DNA of 64,000 bases from Microbacterium sp. MAH-37 (GCF_009758255.1 NZ_WSEN01000004.1:467886-531885); one strand, 5' to 3'. Counted from the stretch's first letter, positions 15,425 through 24,906 are shown. A program made the numbers and translations. Notes: generated by a model from the sequence alone, not told the origin.

Positions 15425-16358
15425 GATGAATGCGCCGACGACGGTCATGCGGCTCGGCACGAAGGGCGCGCGCCGTCTGAAGGCACGGCGCCCGGTCTGG
15501 ATGGAGAAGCCCAGCATCCCGATGCAGGGACTCAAGGGCCTGGTACTGCTGGCCGTCTGCATCGCGGTCGTCTATCCGTTCCTCACAGTCATAGGCACCA
15601 GCCTCTCCACGCAGCAGGAGATCGCCGCCAACAACGGCTTCGTGCTCTTCCCGAAGCACCCGACCCTCGACGCGTACAAGACCATCCTCTCCGGAGGCAT
15701 CGTCACCGACGCGCTGATCCGCAGCATCGGCATCACGCTGGTGGGCACCGCGCTGTCGGTCGCGCTGACAGTGATGATGGCCTACGGGCTGAGTCGCAAG
15801 GGCGTGATGGGCGGCAACTTCTTCCTCATGACGGCGCTGCTGACGATGCTGTTCACACCCGGCATCATCCCGACCTTTCTTGTGGTCAAGGAGCTCGGCC
15901 TGCTGAACACCTATGCCGCGCTGATCCTGCCCACCGCGCTGTCGGCGTTCAACCTGGTGATCGTCCGGTCGTTCTTCAAAGGCATCCCCACAGAGCTCGT
16001 CGAGGCAGCACGACTTGACGGCGCGGGCGACCTGCGCATCCTCTGGCACGTGATGCTGCCGCTGTCGAAGGCCGTCATCGCCGTCGTCGGCCTGTTCTAC
16101 GCGGTCGGGTACTGGAACGCATTCTTCAACGCGATGCTCTACGTGAACAGCGACAAGTGGCCCCTCGCGATGGTGCTCCGTCAGTACGTGCTGCTCGGCT
16201 CCTCGCTCGATCAGAGCGCCGTCGGCGAGATCGCCGCCCCCACTCAGGCGATCCAGATGGCCGTGGTGGTCATCAGTCTGGTGCCGATCCTGCTCGTCTA
16301 CCCGTTCCTGCAGAAGTACTTCACGAAGGGCGTCCTCACCGGCGCCGTCAAGGGCTGA
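15414..16358 (+). CDS. ABC transporter permease, LplC/YtcP type
   Basis: About 314 residues, six helices, with the EAA loop LVEAARLDGAGDLRILWHVM and the typical C-terminus FLQKYFTKGVLTGAVKG. It pairs with the preceding permease. The start is ambiguous: GTG at 15414 (VSVEMNAPT) overlaps the end of the upstream gene, and an ATG at 15426 is also possible; both give a complete first helix. Confidence 0.9.
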   Translation: MSVEMNAPTTVMRLGTKGARRLKARRPVWMEKPSIPMQGLKGLVLLAVCIAVVYPFLTVIGTSLSTQQEIAANNGFVLFPKHPTLDAYKTILSGGIVTDALIRSIGITLVGTALSVALTVMMAYGLSRKGVMGGNFFLMTALLTMLFTPGIIPTFLVVKELGLLNTYAALILPTALSAFNLVIVRSFFKGIPTELVEAARLDGAGDLRILWHVMLPLSKAVIAVVGLFYAVGYWNAFFNAMLYVNSDKWPLAMVLRQYVLLGSSLDQSAVGEIAAPTQAIQMAVVVISLVPILLVYPFLQKYFTKGVLTGAVKG

Positions 16359-16401
16359 ATGCGGGCCCGCACCTACCCCCACCCCTCAGAGAGGACTGGA
16401 A

Positions 16402-18033
16402 ATGCCCATCAACGAGATCACCGCTGATCGTCGTACATTCCTGAAATACGCCGGGTTCGGCGCCCTGAGCATCGCCGCCGTCGGCTCGCTCGCCGGCTGC
16501 GGCACGAGGCAGGAGCTCGTCGTGTCGGACTCCAACTCGGTGAAGCTGCCGACGTTCACGAAGGCCGAGGGCTTCGCTCCCGACCTGGCGGGCACGGCCG
16601 AAGGCGTTCCGGCCGCGTACTTCAACTACCCGGCGAATCCGGTGCGCACCGTCACGACGCCGCCGCTGAACGGCGAGACGTTCAGCGCGATCACCAACAT
16701 CTTCGGTCCGCCGCCGAACGCGCGCGAGAAGAACCCCGCCTGGCAGGAGATCGAGAAGCGCCTGGGAGGCAAGCTCGACATCACCGCCGTGTCGGCCGAC
16801 GACTTCACGACGAAGTTCAACACCACGGTGGCGGGCAACGACATCCCCGACATGATGCTCAACGACGGCGCTTCGATCCCCGACATCATCGGGTTCCTGC
16901 AGGCCAAGTGCCAGGACCTCACGCCGTTCCTCTCCGGCGACGCCATCAAGGACTATCCGAACCTCGCCGCCATCCCCGAGCTGTACTGGCGGCAGACCGT
17001 GCGCGACGGAAAGATCTACTTCCTGCCGATCCCGCGCGGCGGCTCGGCAGGCCTCGGGTTCTACAACGCCAAGGCGTTCAGCGCGGCTGGAGTCGCCGAC
17101 ACCTCGAAGATCAAGAACGCCGACGACTACCTCGCGGTCATGAAGGAACTCACCGACGCCAAGTCCAACCGCTGGGCCTTCGGATCCACGGGGTTCGGCC
17201 TGAGCACCTTCCACCAGCTGTTCGGGGTTCCGAACCAGTGGCGCGAGGTCAAGGGCAAGCTCGTGAACGCGATCGAGACCGACGAGTACCTGGAGTCGAT
17301 CTCGTTCGTGCAGAAGGCCAACGCCGCCGGATACATCGCGCCGGGCAGCGATGCGTGGACGAAGTCGCAGATGGTCAACGCGTTCACCAACGGGCAGGTC
17401 GCGCAGATCTACGACGGCCTCCCCGCCTTCTTCAAGTCGGACGGCTACGGCGCGACCGTGCCGGACTCCGCGCCGTTCCTGCCGTTCGCCGCGGGCGGCG
17501 GCGAGCCGACCGCCTGGCTGGACAACATCATCTTCGCCAGCACCATGTTCAAGAAGAACGACAAGGCCTCCATCAAGAAGCTGCTCGGCATCGCGAATCT
17601 CCTCGCCGCGCCGTTCGGCAGCGAGGAGTACCTGCTGATCAACTACGGCGTCGAGGGCGCGGACTACACGTTGGATGCCAACGGCAATCCGCTGCCGACC
17701 CCGGCCGCGGCCGGGGACACGACGGTGCCGTGGAAGTACATCGCCGCTCCCAGTCCGGTGCTGTACCTGCCCGGACAGGAGCAGATCATCCGCAAGACCC
17801 ACGCCACCTACTCCGCACTGATCCCGATCGGCGTGGAGGACCCGACGGGTACGCTGTTCAGCCCGACCAACGCCCAGAAGGGCGGCACCATCAAGCAGCC
17901 GGTCAGCGACGCCGCGCAGGACTTCATCGCCGGACGAAAGAGCCTCGACGACGTCAAGGCCGCGATCAAGACCTGGCGGTCGGCCGGCGGAGACAAGATC
18001 CGCAAGGAGTACGAGAAGGCGCTGAACAAGTGA
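16402..18033 (+). CDS. Sugar-binding lipoprotein of the ABC importer
   Basis: A 543-residue solute-binding protein. The N-terminus combines twin arginines (DRRTFLKYAGFG, residues 9-20) with a lipobox LAGC (Cys33), so it is probably Tat-exported and lipid-anchored. Large size matches the LplA/YtcQ subgroup binding oligosaccharides. The RBS AGAGAGGA lies before the ATG. It is the third gene of the operon after both permeases, and its TGA overlaps the GTG of the DUF2264 gene. Probable ligand: a fucose- or uronate-containing oligosaccharide, inferred from neighbours. Confidence 0.92.
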   Translation: MPINEITADRRTFLKYAGFGALSIAAVGSLAGCGTRQELVVSDSNSVKLPTFTKAEGFAPDLAGTAEGVPAAYFNYPANPVRTVTTPPLNGETFSAITNIFGPPPNAREKNPAWQEIEKRLGGKLDITAVSADDFTTKFNTTVAGNDIPDMMLNDGASIPDIIGFLQAKCQDLTPFLSGDAIKDYPNLAAIPELYWRQTVRDGKIYFLPIPRGGSAGLGFYNAKAFSAAGVADTSKIKNADDYLAVMKELTDAKSNRWAFGSTGFGLSTFHQLFGVPNQWREVKGKLVNAIETDEYLESISFVQKANAAGYIAPGSDAWTKSQMVNAFTNGQVAQIYDGLPAFFKSDGYGATVPDSAPFLPFAAGGGEPTAWLDNIIFASTMFKKNDKASIKKLLGIANLLAAPFGSEEYLLINYGVEGADYTLDANGNPLPTPAAAGDTTVPWKYIAAPSPVLYLPGQEQIIRKTHATYSALIPIGVEDPTGTLFSPTNAQKGGTIKQPVSDAAQDFIAGRKSLDDVKAAIKTWRSAGGDKIRKEYEKALNK

Positions 18034-19964
18034 CCCCCGAGCACGACCCCGCAGACGGCCCCTCAGCCCGAAGGTTCTGGACGGAGACCGCCGATCGGTG
18101 GCTCCGCGCCGTGCGCGAGCACGGCGCGGACGATCCGGCCGGGGTCGTGCTTCCCGGCCGCGTGACCGGCGACGGCGTGCGCCGCGAATCGATGGAGACC
18201 ATCGGCCGCAGCTTCCTGCTCGCGTCCTCCCGCATCGCCGGTGCGCCAGCAGATGACGCCGAAGCCGACGCGCTGGTGGAGTTCTACGCCCAGGCGATCG
18301 TGGACGGCACCGATCCCGGGCATCCGTCCCGCTGGCCGCTCGGCGTGACCTGCCGCACCCCGCTCACCGGCATCACGAACTCGATCGTCGAGGGCGCGAA
18401 CCTCGCCTTCGGGCTGTACACGGCCGGTGAGCGGTTCTGGTCGCGGCTGGATGGCCGGCAGCAGCATCAGGTGCTCGCCTGGCTGCGGCACCACGCGCAG
18501 CGCGAGGTGTGGCAGAACAACTGGCAGCTGTTCCCCGCGATGGCCGAGGCGTTCATCCGGCATGTCGACGGCGATGCATCCGGCCTGCGCAACGAGCGCA
18601 ACGTGGCCCGCGTCGAGGGCTGGTACCTCGGCGACGGCTGGTACACCGATGGCCCCGAGCACGCGATCGACTACTACAACGCCTGGGCCATCCACCCGTA
18701 CCTCTGGGCCTGGTATCGGATGACGGACCGCACGCAGAGCCTCGAGGGGCAGCGTCACCTCGAGCGCCTCGCCGCGTTCGTGGACGGGCTGCCGTCGTTC
18801 GTGGCATCCGACGGTGCACTGCTGCACTTCGGTCGTTCGCTGACATACCGCACAGCGGCGCTCGCGCCGCTGTGGTGCGCAGAGGTCTCGGGCGTCAGCC
18901 CGCTCTCGCCGGCGCGCACGCGCGAGGTCGCGACCTCGGTGCTGGACGGCTTCGTGCGGCACGGCGTCGGCGCCGACGGGCAGCTGAGCCTGGGCTGGTA
19001 CGACGAATACCTGCCCGCCATGCAGGACTACAGCGGCTTCGGTTCGCCGTACCTCGCCGGCATCGGATTCCTCGGGCTGTCGCTGGATGCCGGCCATCGG
19101 GTGTGGACGGCGGATGTCGCGCCGACCGCGCGCCCGGCGTTCACCCGCTCCTTCGAGGGCCCCGGGCTGACGCTGAGCACGGCCGGCGGCGACGCTCCGG
19201 TGATTCTGGTGAACCATGGCTCCGACCACGCCGAGCTCGCTGTGCAGCCCCACGGCATCCCCGACCCCGATGACCCGCACTACGCATCCTTCGCGTACTC
19301 CACGCACACGGCGCCGGAGGTCGGCGACGGGTGGCTGGAGGCGATCGACGGGCACGTCACGCTGTTCGACGAGGCCGGGAAGCCGAGCCGGCGGGTGAAG
19401 CTGCGCGGGCAGATCACCGACGGCCCGATGAGCGCGTCGGTGCACTACCCGCAGGTCGACGGGAAACTTCTCGTCGGGGCATGCATCGTCACCGCATCCG
19501 TGGTGAACCGCGGCACCGAGGTGCGCGCGCACCTGGTGATGGCGCCGCCGTCGCACGACCGGATCCGCGAGGGCTCCTTCGCGCTGGCCGGCGCCACGGC
19601 TCCGTCCTGTCTCGCCGATGGGCTGCAGGCTGAGGTCTCGAACGGCTCGCACCGCGCCGTTCTCACCGGTGTGCACGGGTGGGATGCCGCGGACACGGTC
19701 GCGCACCAGGGCACGAATGCGATGGGGGAGCACTCCGCCATCCCCGTCCTCACCGCCGCGCGCGATGCGGACGAGACGGTCCATGTCGCACTGCACCGGC
19801 TGGTGCGCGAAGGCGTCGACCCCGCGGCCGACCCGGTCGTCGAGGTGAATGGCACACGACTGACCGTGGACTGGCCCGACGACGGCATCCATGTCGAACT
19901 CGACCTGCGCACGGTCGTGGAATGGGACGGTCAGCCGGGTAGGCCTGGCGGTCGCCGGATCTGA
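18030..19964 (+). CDS. DUF2264 domain-containing protein
   Basis: A 644-residue protein from a GTG (VTPEHDPADG) overlapping the preceding stop as GTGA. The N-terminal two thirds are helical and Trp/Tyr-rich (LTGITNSIVEGANLAFGLYT, REVWQNNWQLFPAMAEAFI, GWYTDGPEHAIDYYNAWAIH, MQDYSGFGSPYLAGIGFLGL), the pattern of DUF2264, which resembles (alpha/alpha)-barrel carbohydrate-active folds; the C-terminal third is beta-rich. No signal peptide, so cytoplasmic. Because it sits between importer and fucosidase it is probably a hydrolase or lyase on the imported oligosaccharide; conserved acidic residues in YTDGPEHAIDYYN are candidate catalytic sites. Activity is unproven. Confidence 0.85.
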   Translation: MTPEHDPADGPSARRFWTETADRWLRAVREHGADDPAGVVLPGRVTGDGVRRESMETIGRSFLLASSRIAGAPADDAEADALVEFYAQAIVDGTDPGHPSRWPLGVTCRTPLTGITNSIVEGANLAFGLYTAGERFWSRLDGRQQHQVLAWLRHHAQREVWQNNWQLFPAMAEAFIRHVDGDASGLRNERNVARVEGWYLGDGWYTDGPEHAIDYYNAWAIHPYLWAWYRMTDRTQSLEGQRHLERLAAFVDGLPSFVASDGALLHFGRSLTYRTAALAPLWCAEVSGVSPLSPARTREVATSVLDGFVRHGVGADGQLSLGWYDEYLPAMQDYSGFGSPYLAGIGFLGLSLDAGHRVWTADVAPTARPAFTRSFEGPGLTLSTAGGDAPVILVNHGSDHAELAVQPHGIPDPDDPHYASFAYSTHTAPEVGDGWLEAIDGHVTLFDEAGKPSRRVKLRGQITDGPMSASVHYPQVDGKLLVGACIVTASVVNRGTEVRAHLVMAPPSHDRIREGSFALAGATAPSCLADGLQAEVSNGSHRAVLTGVHGWDAADTVAHQGTNAMGEHSAIPVLTAARDADETVHVALHRLVREGVDPAADPVVEVNGTRLTVDWPDDGIHVELDLRTVVEWDGQPGRPGGRRI

Positions 19965-20059
19965 AGGTGTCTGCCCCGACGGTGGGTGTTCACCGTCGGG
20001 GCAGGCGAACGTTGCGCGCACGAACCACCAGACATCATCGACGAAGACGGAGTGCCACG

Positions 20060-21502
20060 ATGGCTGCGATGACGAACCCCTGGACCACCCGCGCCCGCTC
20101 GGGCGATGCGCCGGTGGAGGTGCGCTTCGGGCCGCTCGTCGGCCATCGCGACGACGAGGCGATGCAGCGCTTCCGCCATTACGGCGTCGGGCAGTTCATC
20201 CATTTCGGGCTCTACTCGATCCCGGGGAACGAGTGGCACGGCGAGCGCCCGTCGAGCCTGGCCCCGGAGTGGATCAGGGCCTGGTCCGGCCCGAACGCCC
20301 CGGAGGACTGGCCGGAGACCTACGACCGGCTGAACGAGGTCTTCGACCCGACCGGCCTGGACGCCCGCGAGTGGGCGCAGCAGGCGAAGCGGATGGGCGC
20401 CCGTTACGTGATCTTCACGACGAAGCACCATGACGGCTTCGCGCTGTGGCCTTCGGCGCATTCGGACTACACCGTGGCGCAGTCGCCCTGCGATCGCGAC
20501 ATCGTCGGCGAAGTGGTCGACGCGTACACCGCAGAGGGCATCGACGTGTTCCTCTACTTCTCCGTGCTCGACTGGCATCATCCCGGATACACGACCTCGA
20601 TGCCGACGGACGAGGCGGGGCGTCGTGGCTGGCGGGAGTTCCTGGAGTACACCAGGGCCCAGCTGCTCGAGCTGCTGGAGCGTTACCCGGCGGCGCGCGG
20701 ACTGTGGTTCGACGGCACCTGGGATGCCTCCTGGGTCGCCTCGTACGAGTTCACGTACCGCCTCGAGCAGGAGCTGCGTGAGCGGAGGCCGGGGCTGATC
20801 ATCGGGTCGCGGTTCCGCAACGACGAGCACGGCTCGCGGCATTTCGACTCGAACGGTGCGCTGCTCGGCGACTACGAGCAGGGCTGGGAGCGCAAGCTGC
20901 CCGCAGACCACTCGATGCTCTCCGGCAACGACTGGGACGGCGTGATGACGATCGGCCCGAACGCATGGGGGTTCATGCGCGACACGGGCGATCAGTACCA
21001 GAAGACCGCGGACGACCTCATCGATCTGCTCATGCGATGCCGCTCGATGGGCGGCAACCTCGTCGTCAACTTCGGGCCCGACGGCGAGGGGCGGATGACG
21101 GCTTACGAGGGCGAGATCGCCGATGAGCTCGGGGCCTGGGTCGCCGAGAACGCGGATGCCGTCTACGGCGCCGGGCACGTCGACCTCGGGCGCACGGATA
21201 TGGGGTGGCTCACCGGCGATGGCGAGCGCCTCTTCCTCACGGTGGTGAACCGCCCGGTCACGGGAATCGCGCGACTGCGGTTCGGCGCGGATGCGGCACG
21301 CGTGCCGGTGAGGGCGCGGCTGCTGGCATCCGGAAAGGAGCTGGAACTGCGGCGCACCGACATCGGGTTCGACCTGGATGCCGCGGTCCATTACGACGCG
21401 GTCATCCCTCGCGACTTCGCCGCCGACCGTGCCTTCGTGATCGAGTTCGAACTCGGGCCCGCCGGGGCTCGCGCCGCGGACCGCGCGGCCGCCCACATGT
21501 GA
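20060..21502 (+). CDS. Alpha-L-fucosidase, GH29 family
   Basis: A 480-residue cytoplasmic glycosidase. GH29 landmarks: YGVGQFIHFGLYSIPGNEWH (41-60), the FTTKHHDGFALWPS segment (119-132), and LWFDGTWD, where Asp218 fits the catalytic nucleophile. The C-terminal beta domain ends near FVIEFELGPAG. I chose the ATG at 20060 (MAAMTNPW); the upstream frame is Arg-rich and unlike the family. No signal peptide, consistent with action on an imported oligosaccharide. The acid/base residue is not conserved in the family and cannot be named. Confidence 0.92.
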   Translation: MAAMTNPWTTRARSGDAPVEVRFGPLVGHRDDEAMQRFRHYGVGQFIHFGLYSIPGNEWHGERPSSLAPEWIRAWSGPNAPEDWPETYDRLNEVFDPTGLDAREWAQQAKRMGARYVIFTTKHHDGFALWPSAHSDYTVAQSPCDRDIVGEVVDAYTAEGIDVFLYFSVLDWHHPGYTTSMPTDEAGRRGWREFLEYTRAQLLELLERYPAARGLWFDGTWDASWVASYEFTYRLEQELRERRPGLIIGSRFRNDEHGSRHFDSNGALLGDYEQGWERKLPADHSMLSGNDWDGVMTIGPNAWGFMRDTGDQYQKTADDLIDLLMRCRSMGGNLVVNFGPDGEGRMTAYEGEIADELGAWVAENADAVYGAGHVDLGRTDMGWLTGDGERLFLTVVNRPVTGIARLRFGADAARVPVRARLLASGKELELRRTDIGFDLDAAVHYDAVIPRDFAADRAFVIEFELGPAGARAADRAAAHM

Positions 21503-21522
21503 GACAGCAGACAAGGACAGAC

Positions 21523-22701
21523 ATGGATCTCAACATCGGCATCATCGGCTTCGGACTGCGCTCCTCGCTGCGCAAGGAGGTCCATCGTCCGGGAGCGGGG
21601 TCGCGGATCTCGGCCGTATGCGACCTCTCGGAGCGCGCGAGGCGAGAGGCTCGCGAATTCGCGCCGGACGCGCTGATCACGGACTCGCTGGACGAGCTGC
21701 TGGCCTCCGGCGTCGACGCCGTGATGGTGCTCACCCCCGACGACCTGCACGCGTCGATCACCATCCGGGCGCTCGAGGCGGGCATCCCCGTGTTCTGCGA
21801 GAAGCCGCTCGCGATCGACCTGGCCGATGCCGACGCCATGCTCGAGACAGCTCGCCGCACCGGAAGCCGGCTCTACATCGGACACAACATGCGGCACATG
21901 CCGGTGATCACGCTCATGCGGCAGCTCATCCAGGACGGACGGATCGGTGAGGTCAAGGCCATCTGGGTGCGTCACTTCGTCGGGCACGGCGGCGACTTCT
22001 ACTTCAAGGACTGGCATGCCGACCGGCGTCGCACGACCTCGCTACTGCTGCAGAAGGGCGCACACGACATCGACATCATCCACTGGCTGGCCGACGCCTA
22101 CAGCGAGCGAGTGTCGGCGATGGGCGAGCTCAGCGTGTACGGCGGTGTCGACGACCGCCGCGACCGCAGCGACGAGCGGATGTTCGACTGGTACAGCCTG
22201 GACAACTGGCCGCCGGCGTCGATGACCGGCCTGCACCCTGTGGTCGACGTCGAGGATGTGTCCCAGGTGAACATGCGGCTCTCCGGCGGCATCCTCGCCT
22301 CCTATCAGCAGTGCCATTTCACGCCGGATTACTGGCGCAACTACACCGTCATCGGAACTGAGGGGCGCATCGAGAACTTCGGTGACTCGTCCGGTGCCGA
22401 GGTGAAGCTGTGGAACCGGCGTCACGGCGGCTATGCCACCGCCGACGAGACGTTCATCGTGCCGGCGGTCGCGGATTCCGGTCACGGCGGTGCCGACGGC
22501 TTGCTGGTGGCCGAGTTCCTGCGCTTCGTCAAGGACGGCGGGCTGACGGAGACGTCACCGGTCGCCGCCCGCGAGGCCGTGGCGGCAGGTATCCTGGCCA
22601 CGCAGTCGCTGCGCGGCGACGGCGCCGCGATCGACGTTCCGCCGCTCGATCCCGACCTCATCGCGTACTTCGAGCGAGGGCAGGTGGAAGCCGGCGCCTG
22701 A
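21523..22701 (+). CDS. Gfo/Idh/MocA family oxidoreductase
   Basis: A 392-residue NAD(P)-dependent enzyme. Rossmann motif IGIIGFGLRSS at the N-terminus; EKPLAID carries the catalytic Lys region; LLLQKGAHDIDIIHWLADAY holds the His/Asp pair of the active site. It is the last gene of the operon, 20 bases after the fucosidase, and followed by a strong hairpin. It could oxidise the released monosaccharide or take part in a redox-based glycoside cleavage. Confidence 0.9.
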   Translation: MDLNIGIIGFGLRSSLRKEVHRPGAGSRISAVCDLSERARREAREFAPDALITDSLDELLASGVDAVMVLTPDDLHASITIRALEAGIPVFCEKPLAIDLADADAMLETARRTGSRLYIGHNMRHMPVITLMRQLIQDGRIGEVKAIWVRHFVGHGGDFYFKDWHADRRRTTSLLLQKGAHDIDIIHWLADAYSERVSAMGELSVYGGVDDRRDRSDERMFDWYSLDNWPPASMTGLHPVVDVEDVSQVNMRLSGGILASYQQCHFTPDYWRNYTVIGTEGRIENFGDSSGAEVKLWNRRHGGYATADETFIVPAVADSGHGGADGLLVAEFLRFVKDGGLTETSPVAAREAVAAGILATQSLRGDGAAIDVPPLDPDLIAYFERGQVEAGA

Positions 22702-22716
22702 GGGCGAGAGGCCAAG

Positions 22717-22750
22717 AGATGCGGCATCCGGACGCTCGGATGCCGCATCT
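22717..22750 (+). terminator. Terminator of the glycan operon
   Basis: AGATGCGGCATCCG (22717-22730) pairs perfectly with CGGATGCCGCATCT (22737-22750), loop GACGCT, followed by TCTG. It lies 16 bases past the last stop. Confidence 0.8.
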
Positions 22751-22804
22751 TCTGACCCCTGGACGGGTTCTCAGGAACCTCGAGGCGGATAGGCTGACAC
22801 CACG

Positions 22805-24208
22805 ATGGAGATCACGCGGCGCACTCTTCTCGTCGGTGCCGGAACCGGCGCCGTCGCTGTGCTTCTCGCGGCCTGCACTCCGGAGCCCGAGCCGACGCCG
22901 ACGAAGCCCGCCCCGACAGCGAAGCCGACCATCCCGACAGGCGCCGTGCCGAAGCCGGCCGACTGGAAGCGCAGCAACTGGTCGACGGACCCGTACTCAC
23001 GGGGATCGATGAGCTATCTGCCCGCCGGCGCGACGCCGCAGCATCGTGCGGACCTCGCCGAGCCGATCGGCGACCGCCTGTTCTTCGCGGGCGAGGCCGT
23101 CGACGCCGAGCGTCCCGGCACCGTGATCGGCGCCATCGACTCCGGGCGGCGGGCCGCAGTCGCGGCGTCCGCCGCGTCTCGTGAGGGGGAGCGCATCGCC
23201 GTGATCGGCGCCGGCGCGGCTGGAGCCGTCGCGGCGAAGACCCTCGCCGACAGCGGCCGCGACGTGACGATCTTCGAGGCGCGCGACCGTCTCGGCGGCC
23301 GCATCCAGTCGATCGTCGACGACGACTGGCCGATCCCGGTGCAGCTCGGCGCGTGGCTGTCGACCACCGACGACACCGTGTCGCTGCGCGACCGCCTTGC
23401 TGCGCTGGGCGTCGAGGACATCGACTTCAGCACCGCCACCGGATGGTCCGAGAGCGGTGCCCAGCCGACCGTCGACGGCGCGCCGATCGCCGACGCGGTC
23501 AAGCGCGCCGCGGGAGGCCCCACCGACGTGTCGATCGCGGACGCGCTGAAGGAGGACGGCGCCGATCCGGCCGACCCCGCGCTCGCCGCGGCGCTCGCCT
23601 GGCTCTCCGCGACGTCGGGCGTCGACATCGACAAGGCCTCGAGCTGGTACCCGCCGGGGTTCGCCCCTGATGCGCTGGCCGGTGCCACCGGCGACGTCGG
23701 CATGATCGTCGAGGCCGCGCTGGAGGGGCAGAAGGTCACGCAGGCGTCGCCGGTGATGCGCATCGCCTATGACGACTCCGGCGTGAGCCTGCGCCTCGGC
23801 ACCGGCGAATCCCTGTCCTTCGACCGCGTGATCGTCACGGTGCCGCTGGGCGTGCTGCAGAAGCAGTCGATCGAGTTCGCACCCGCCCTGCCCTTCGCGC
23901 ATCGCGGAGCGATCGCCGCGCTCGGGGCGGGCTACGTGGAGACCGTGTGGCTGCGCTTCGACGAGTCCTTCTGGAACGCCGACGCCGAGATCTGGCACGT
24001 CGTCGGCGGCGACGGCCCGATCCGCACCTGGCTCAACCTCGAGCCCGTGACCGGGGCGCCGGTGCTGGTCGGCCTGGTCGGCGGACCGGAAGCCCGGGCG
24101 TTCGCGAAGCTGAACGACGCCGACGCCGTGGCCACCGCGCGCGAGTCGCTGATGTTCTTCGCCTCCGAGACGCCCTCGCCTTCGCCGTCGCCGACCGAGA
24201 CGCCCTGA
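22805..24208 (+). CDS. Lipoprotein FAD amine oxidase with circularly permuted domain order
   Basis: A 467-residue protein. Residues 1-24 form a Tat-like lipoprotein signal (TRRTLLVGAG, lipobox LAAC with Cys24), then a Pro-rich linker. Residues 53-118 (WSTDPYSRGSMSYLPAGATP, then DRLFFAGEAVDAERPGTVIGAIDSGRRAA) are what normally forms the C-terminal FAD-contact segment of flavin monoamine oxidases. Only then, at 131-166, come IAVIGAGAAG and FEARDRLGGR, normally the N-terminus. The chain ends SLMFFASETPSPSPSPTETP, just before where the displaced segment would usually be. No second copy of that segment exists. All FAD motifs are retained, so an extracytoplasmic flavoenzyme is likely; the substrate is unknown. 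Confidence 0.88.
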   Translation: MEITRRTLLVGAGTGAVAVLLAACTPEPEPTPTKPAPTAKPTIPTGAVPKPADWKRSNWSTDPYSRGSMSYLPAGATPQHRADLAEPIGDRLFFAGEAVDAERPGTVIGAIDSGRRAAVAASAASREGERIAVIGAGAAGAVAAKTLADSGRDVTIFEARDRLGGRIQSIVDDDWPIPVQLGAWLSTTDDTVSLRDRLAALGVEDIDFSTATGWSESGAQPTVDGAPIADAVKRAAGGPTDVSIADALKEDGADPADPALAAALAWLSATSGVDIDKASSWYPPGFAPDALAGATGDVGMIVEAALEGQKVTQASPVMRIAYDDSGVSLRLGTGESLSFDRVIVTVPLGVLQKQSIEFAPALPFAHRGAIAALGAGYVETVWLRFDESFWNADAEIWHVVGGDGPIRTWLNLEPVTGAPVLVGLVGGPEARAFAKLNDADAVATARESLMFFASETPSPSPSPTETP

Positions 24209-24210
24209 GC

Positions 24211-24261
24211 GTTCCCGGACCCTGAGCGAGCGCAGCGAGACGAAGGGCGCCCAGGAGCCAG
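24211..24261. repeat. CTGAGCGAGC-type dispersed repeat, copy 3
   Basis: GGACCCTGAGCGAGCGCAGC followed by GAGACGAAGGGCGCCCAGGAGCC; the arms are partly decayed. Located between the convergent amine oxidase and Pr6Pr genes. Confidence 0.7.
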
Positions 24262-24267
24262 GGCGGC

Positions 24268-24906
24268 TCAGAGCGTGGACGCCTCCGTCGTGCGCATCCG
24301 GCTCAGCAGCACGAGCCCGCACGCGACCATGGCGAAGATCCCCAGCGCGATCACGCAGGTCAGCACCATCTCGGGGATGCCCGACACCTGCCGCGGATCG
24401 AGGAAGTAGTACGGGTACCAGCCGATGATCCCGCCGCGCCAGATGGTGAACAGCCCCCAGACCACGGGGTAGAGCAGCACGTAGGGCACGATCCGCCAGC
24501 TCGCGGTGCGGCGGCCCGGACCGAAGATCCAGGCCAGGATCGCCCAGGCCGGCAGGACGAAGTGGAGCACGACGTCGGACCACGGCACGGTGATCGGGAT
24601 GCCGCGGACGCCGGCCTGCCAGACGATCAGGGCGAAGGCCAGCCCTGCCGTGATGGTCCAGCTCAGCACGATGGCGCGCGCGGTGGTCAGCCAGGGCGGA
24701 TCCTCCGGCATCCGCAGTGCGATGATCCCCGCGACGACCCCGAGCACCGTGTACGCGATGTTCGACTCGATGGTCAGGTAGGCGAAGAAGTTCTGCCCCG
24801 CGATGGTCTGCGAGCCGAGTCCCCAGAACATCCGGTGCACGAGGGCGACGCCGCAGACGGCCGCGGCCAGCAGGCGCGACCATCCGAACGCCGTTCTCGA
24901 GATCAC
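24268..24906 (-). CDS. Pr6Pr family membrane protein
   Basis: A 212-residue protein with six predicted transmembrane helices, including FFAYLTIESNIAYTVLGVVA and VLHFVLPAWAILAWIFGPGR, and YVLLYPVVWGLFTIWRGGII near the end. The FTIxSN-like and H-x-PxxxxxDW-like patterns fit the Pr6Pr/FAR-17a/AIG1-like family, whose eukaryotic relatives hydrolyse fatty acid esters of hydroxy fatty acids. Whether the bacterial protein is catalytic is unknown. It is divergent from the fluoride channel genes. Confidence 0.8.
   Translation of the reverse strand: MISRTAFGWSRLLAAAVCGVALVHRMFWGLGSQTIAGQNFFAYLTIESNIAYTVLGVVAGIIALRMPEDPPWLTTARAIVLSWTITAGLAFALIVWQAGVRGIPITVPWSDVVLHFVLPAWAILAWIFGPGRRTASWRIVPYVLLYPVVWGLFTIWRGGIIGWYPYYFLDPRQVSGIPEMVLTCVIALGIFAMVACGLVLLSRMRTTEASTL

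Noticed and set aside
16348..17802. 484-codon minus-strand frame opposite the sugar-binding lipoprotein
   Set aside because: No start context or motif; the plus strand encodes a canonical lipoprotein.
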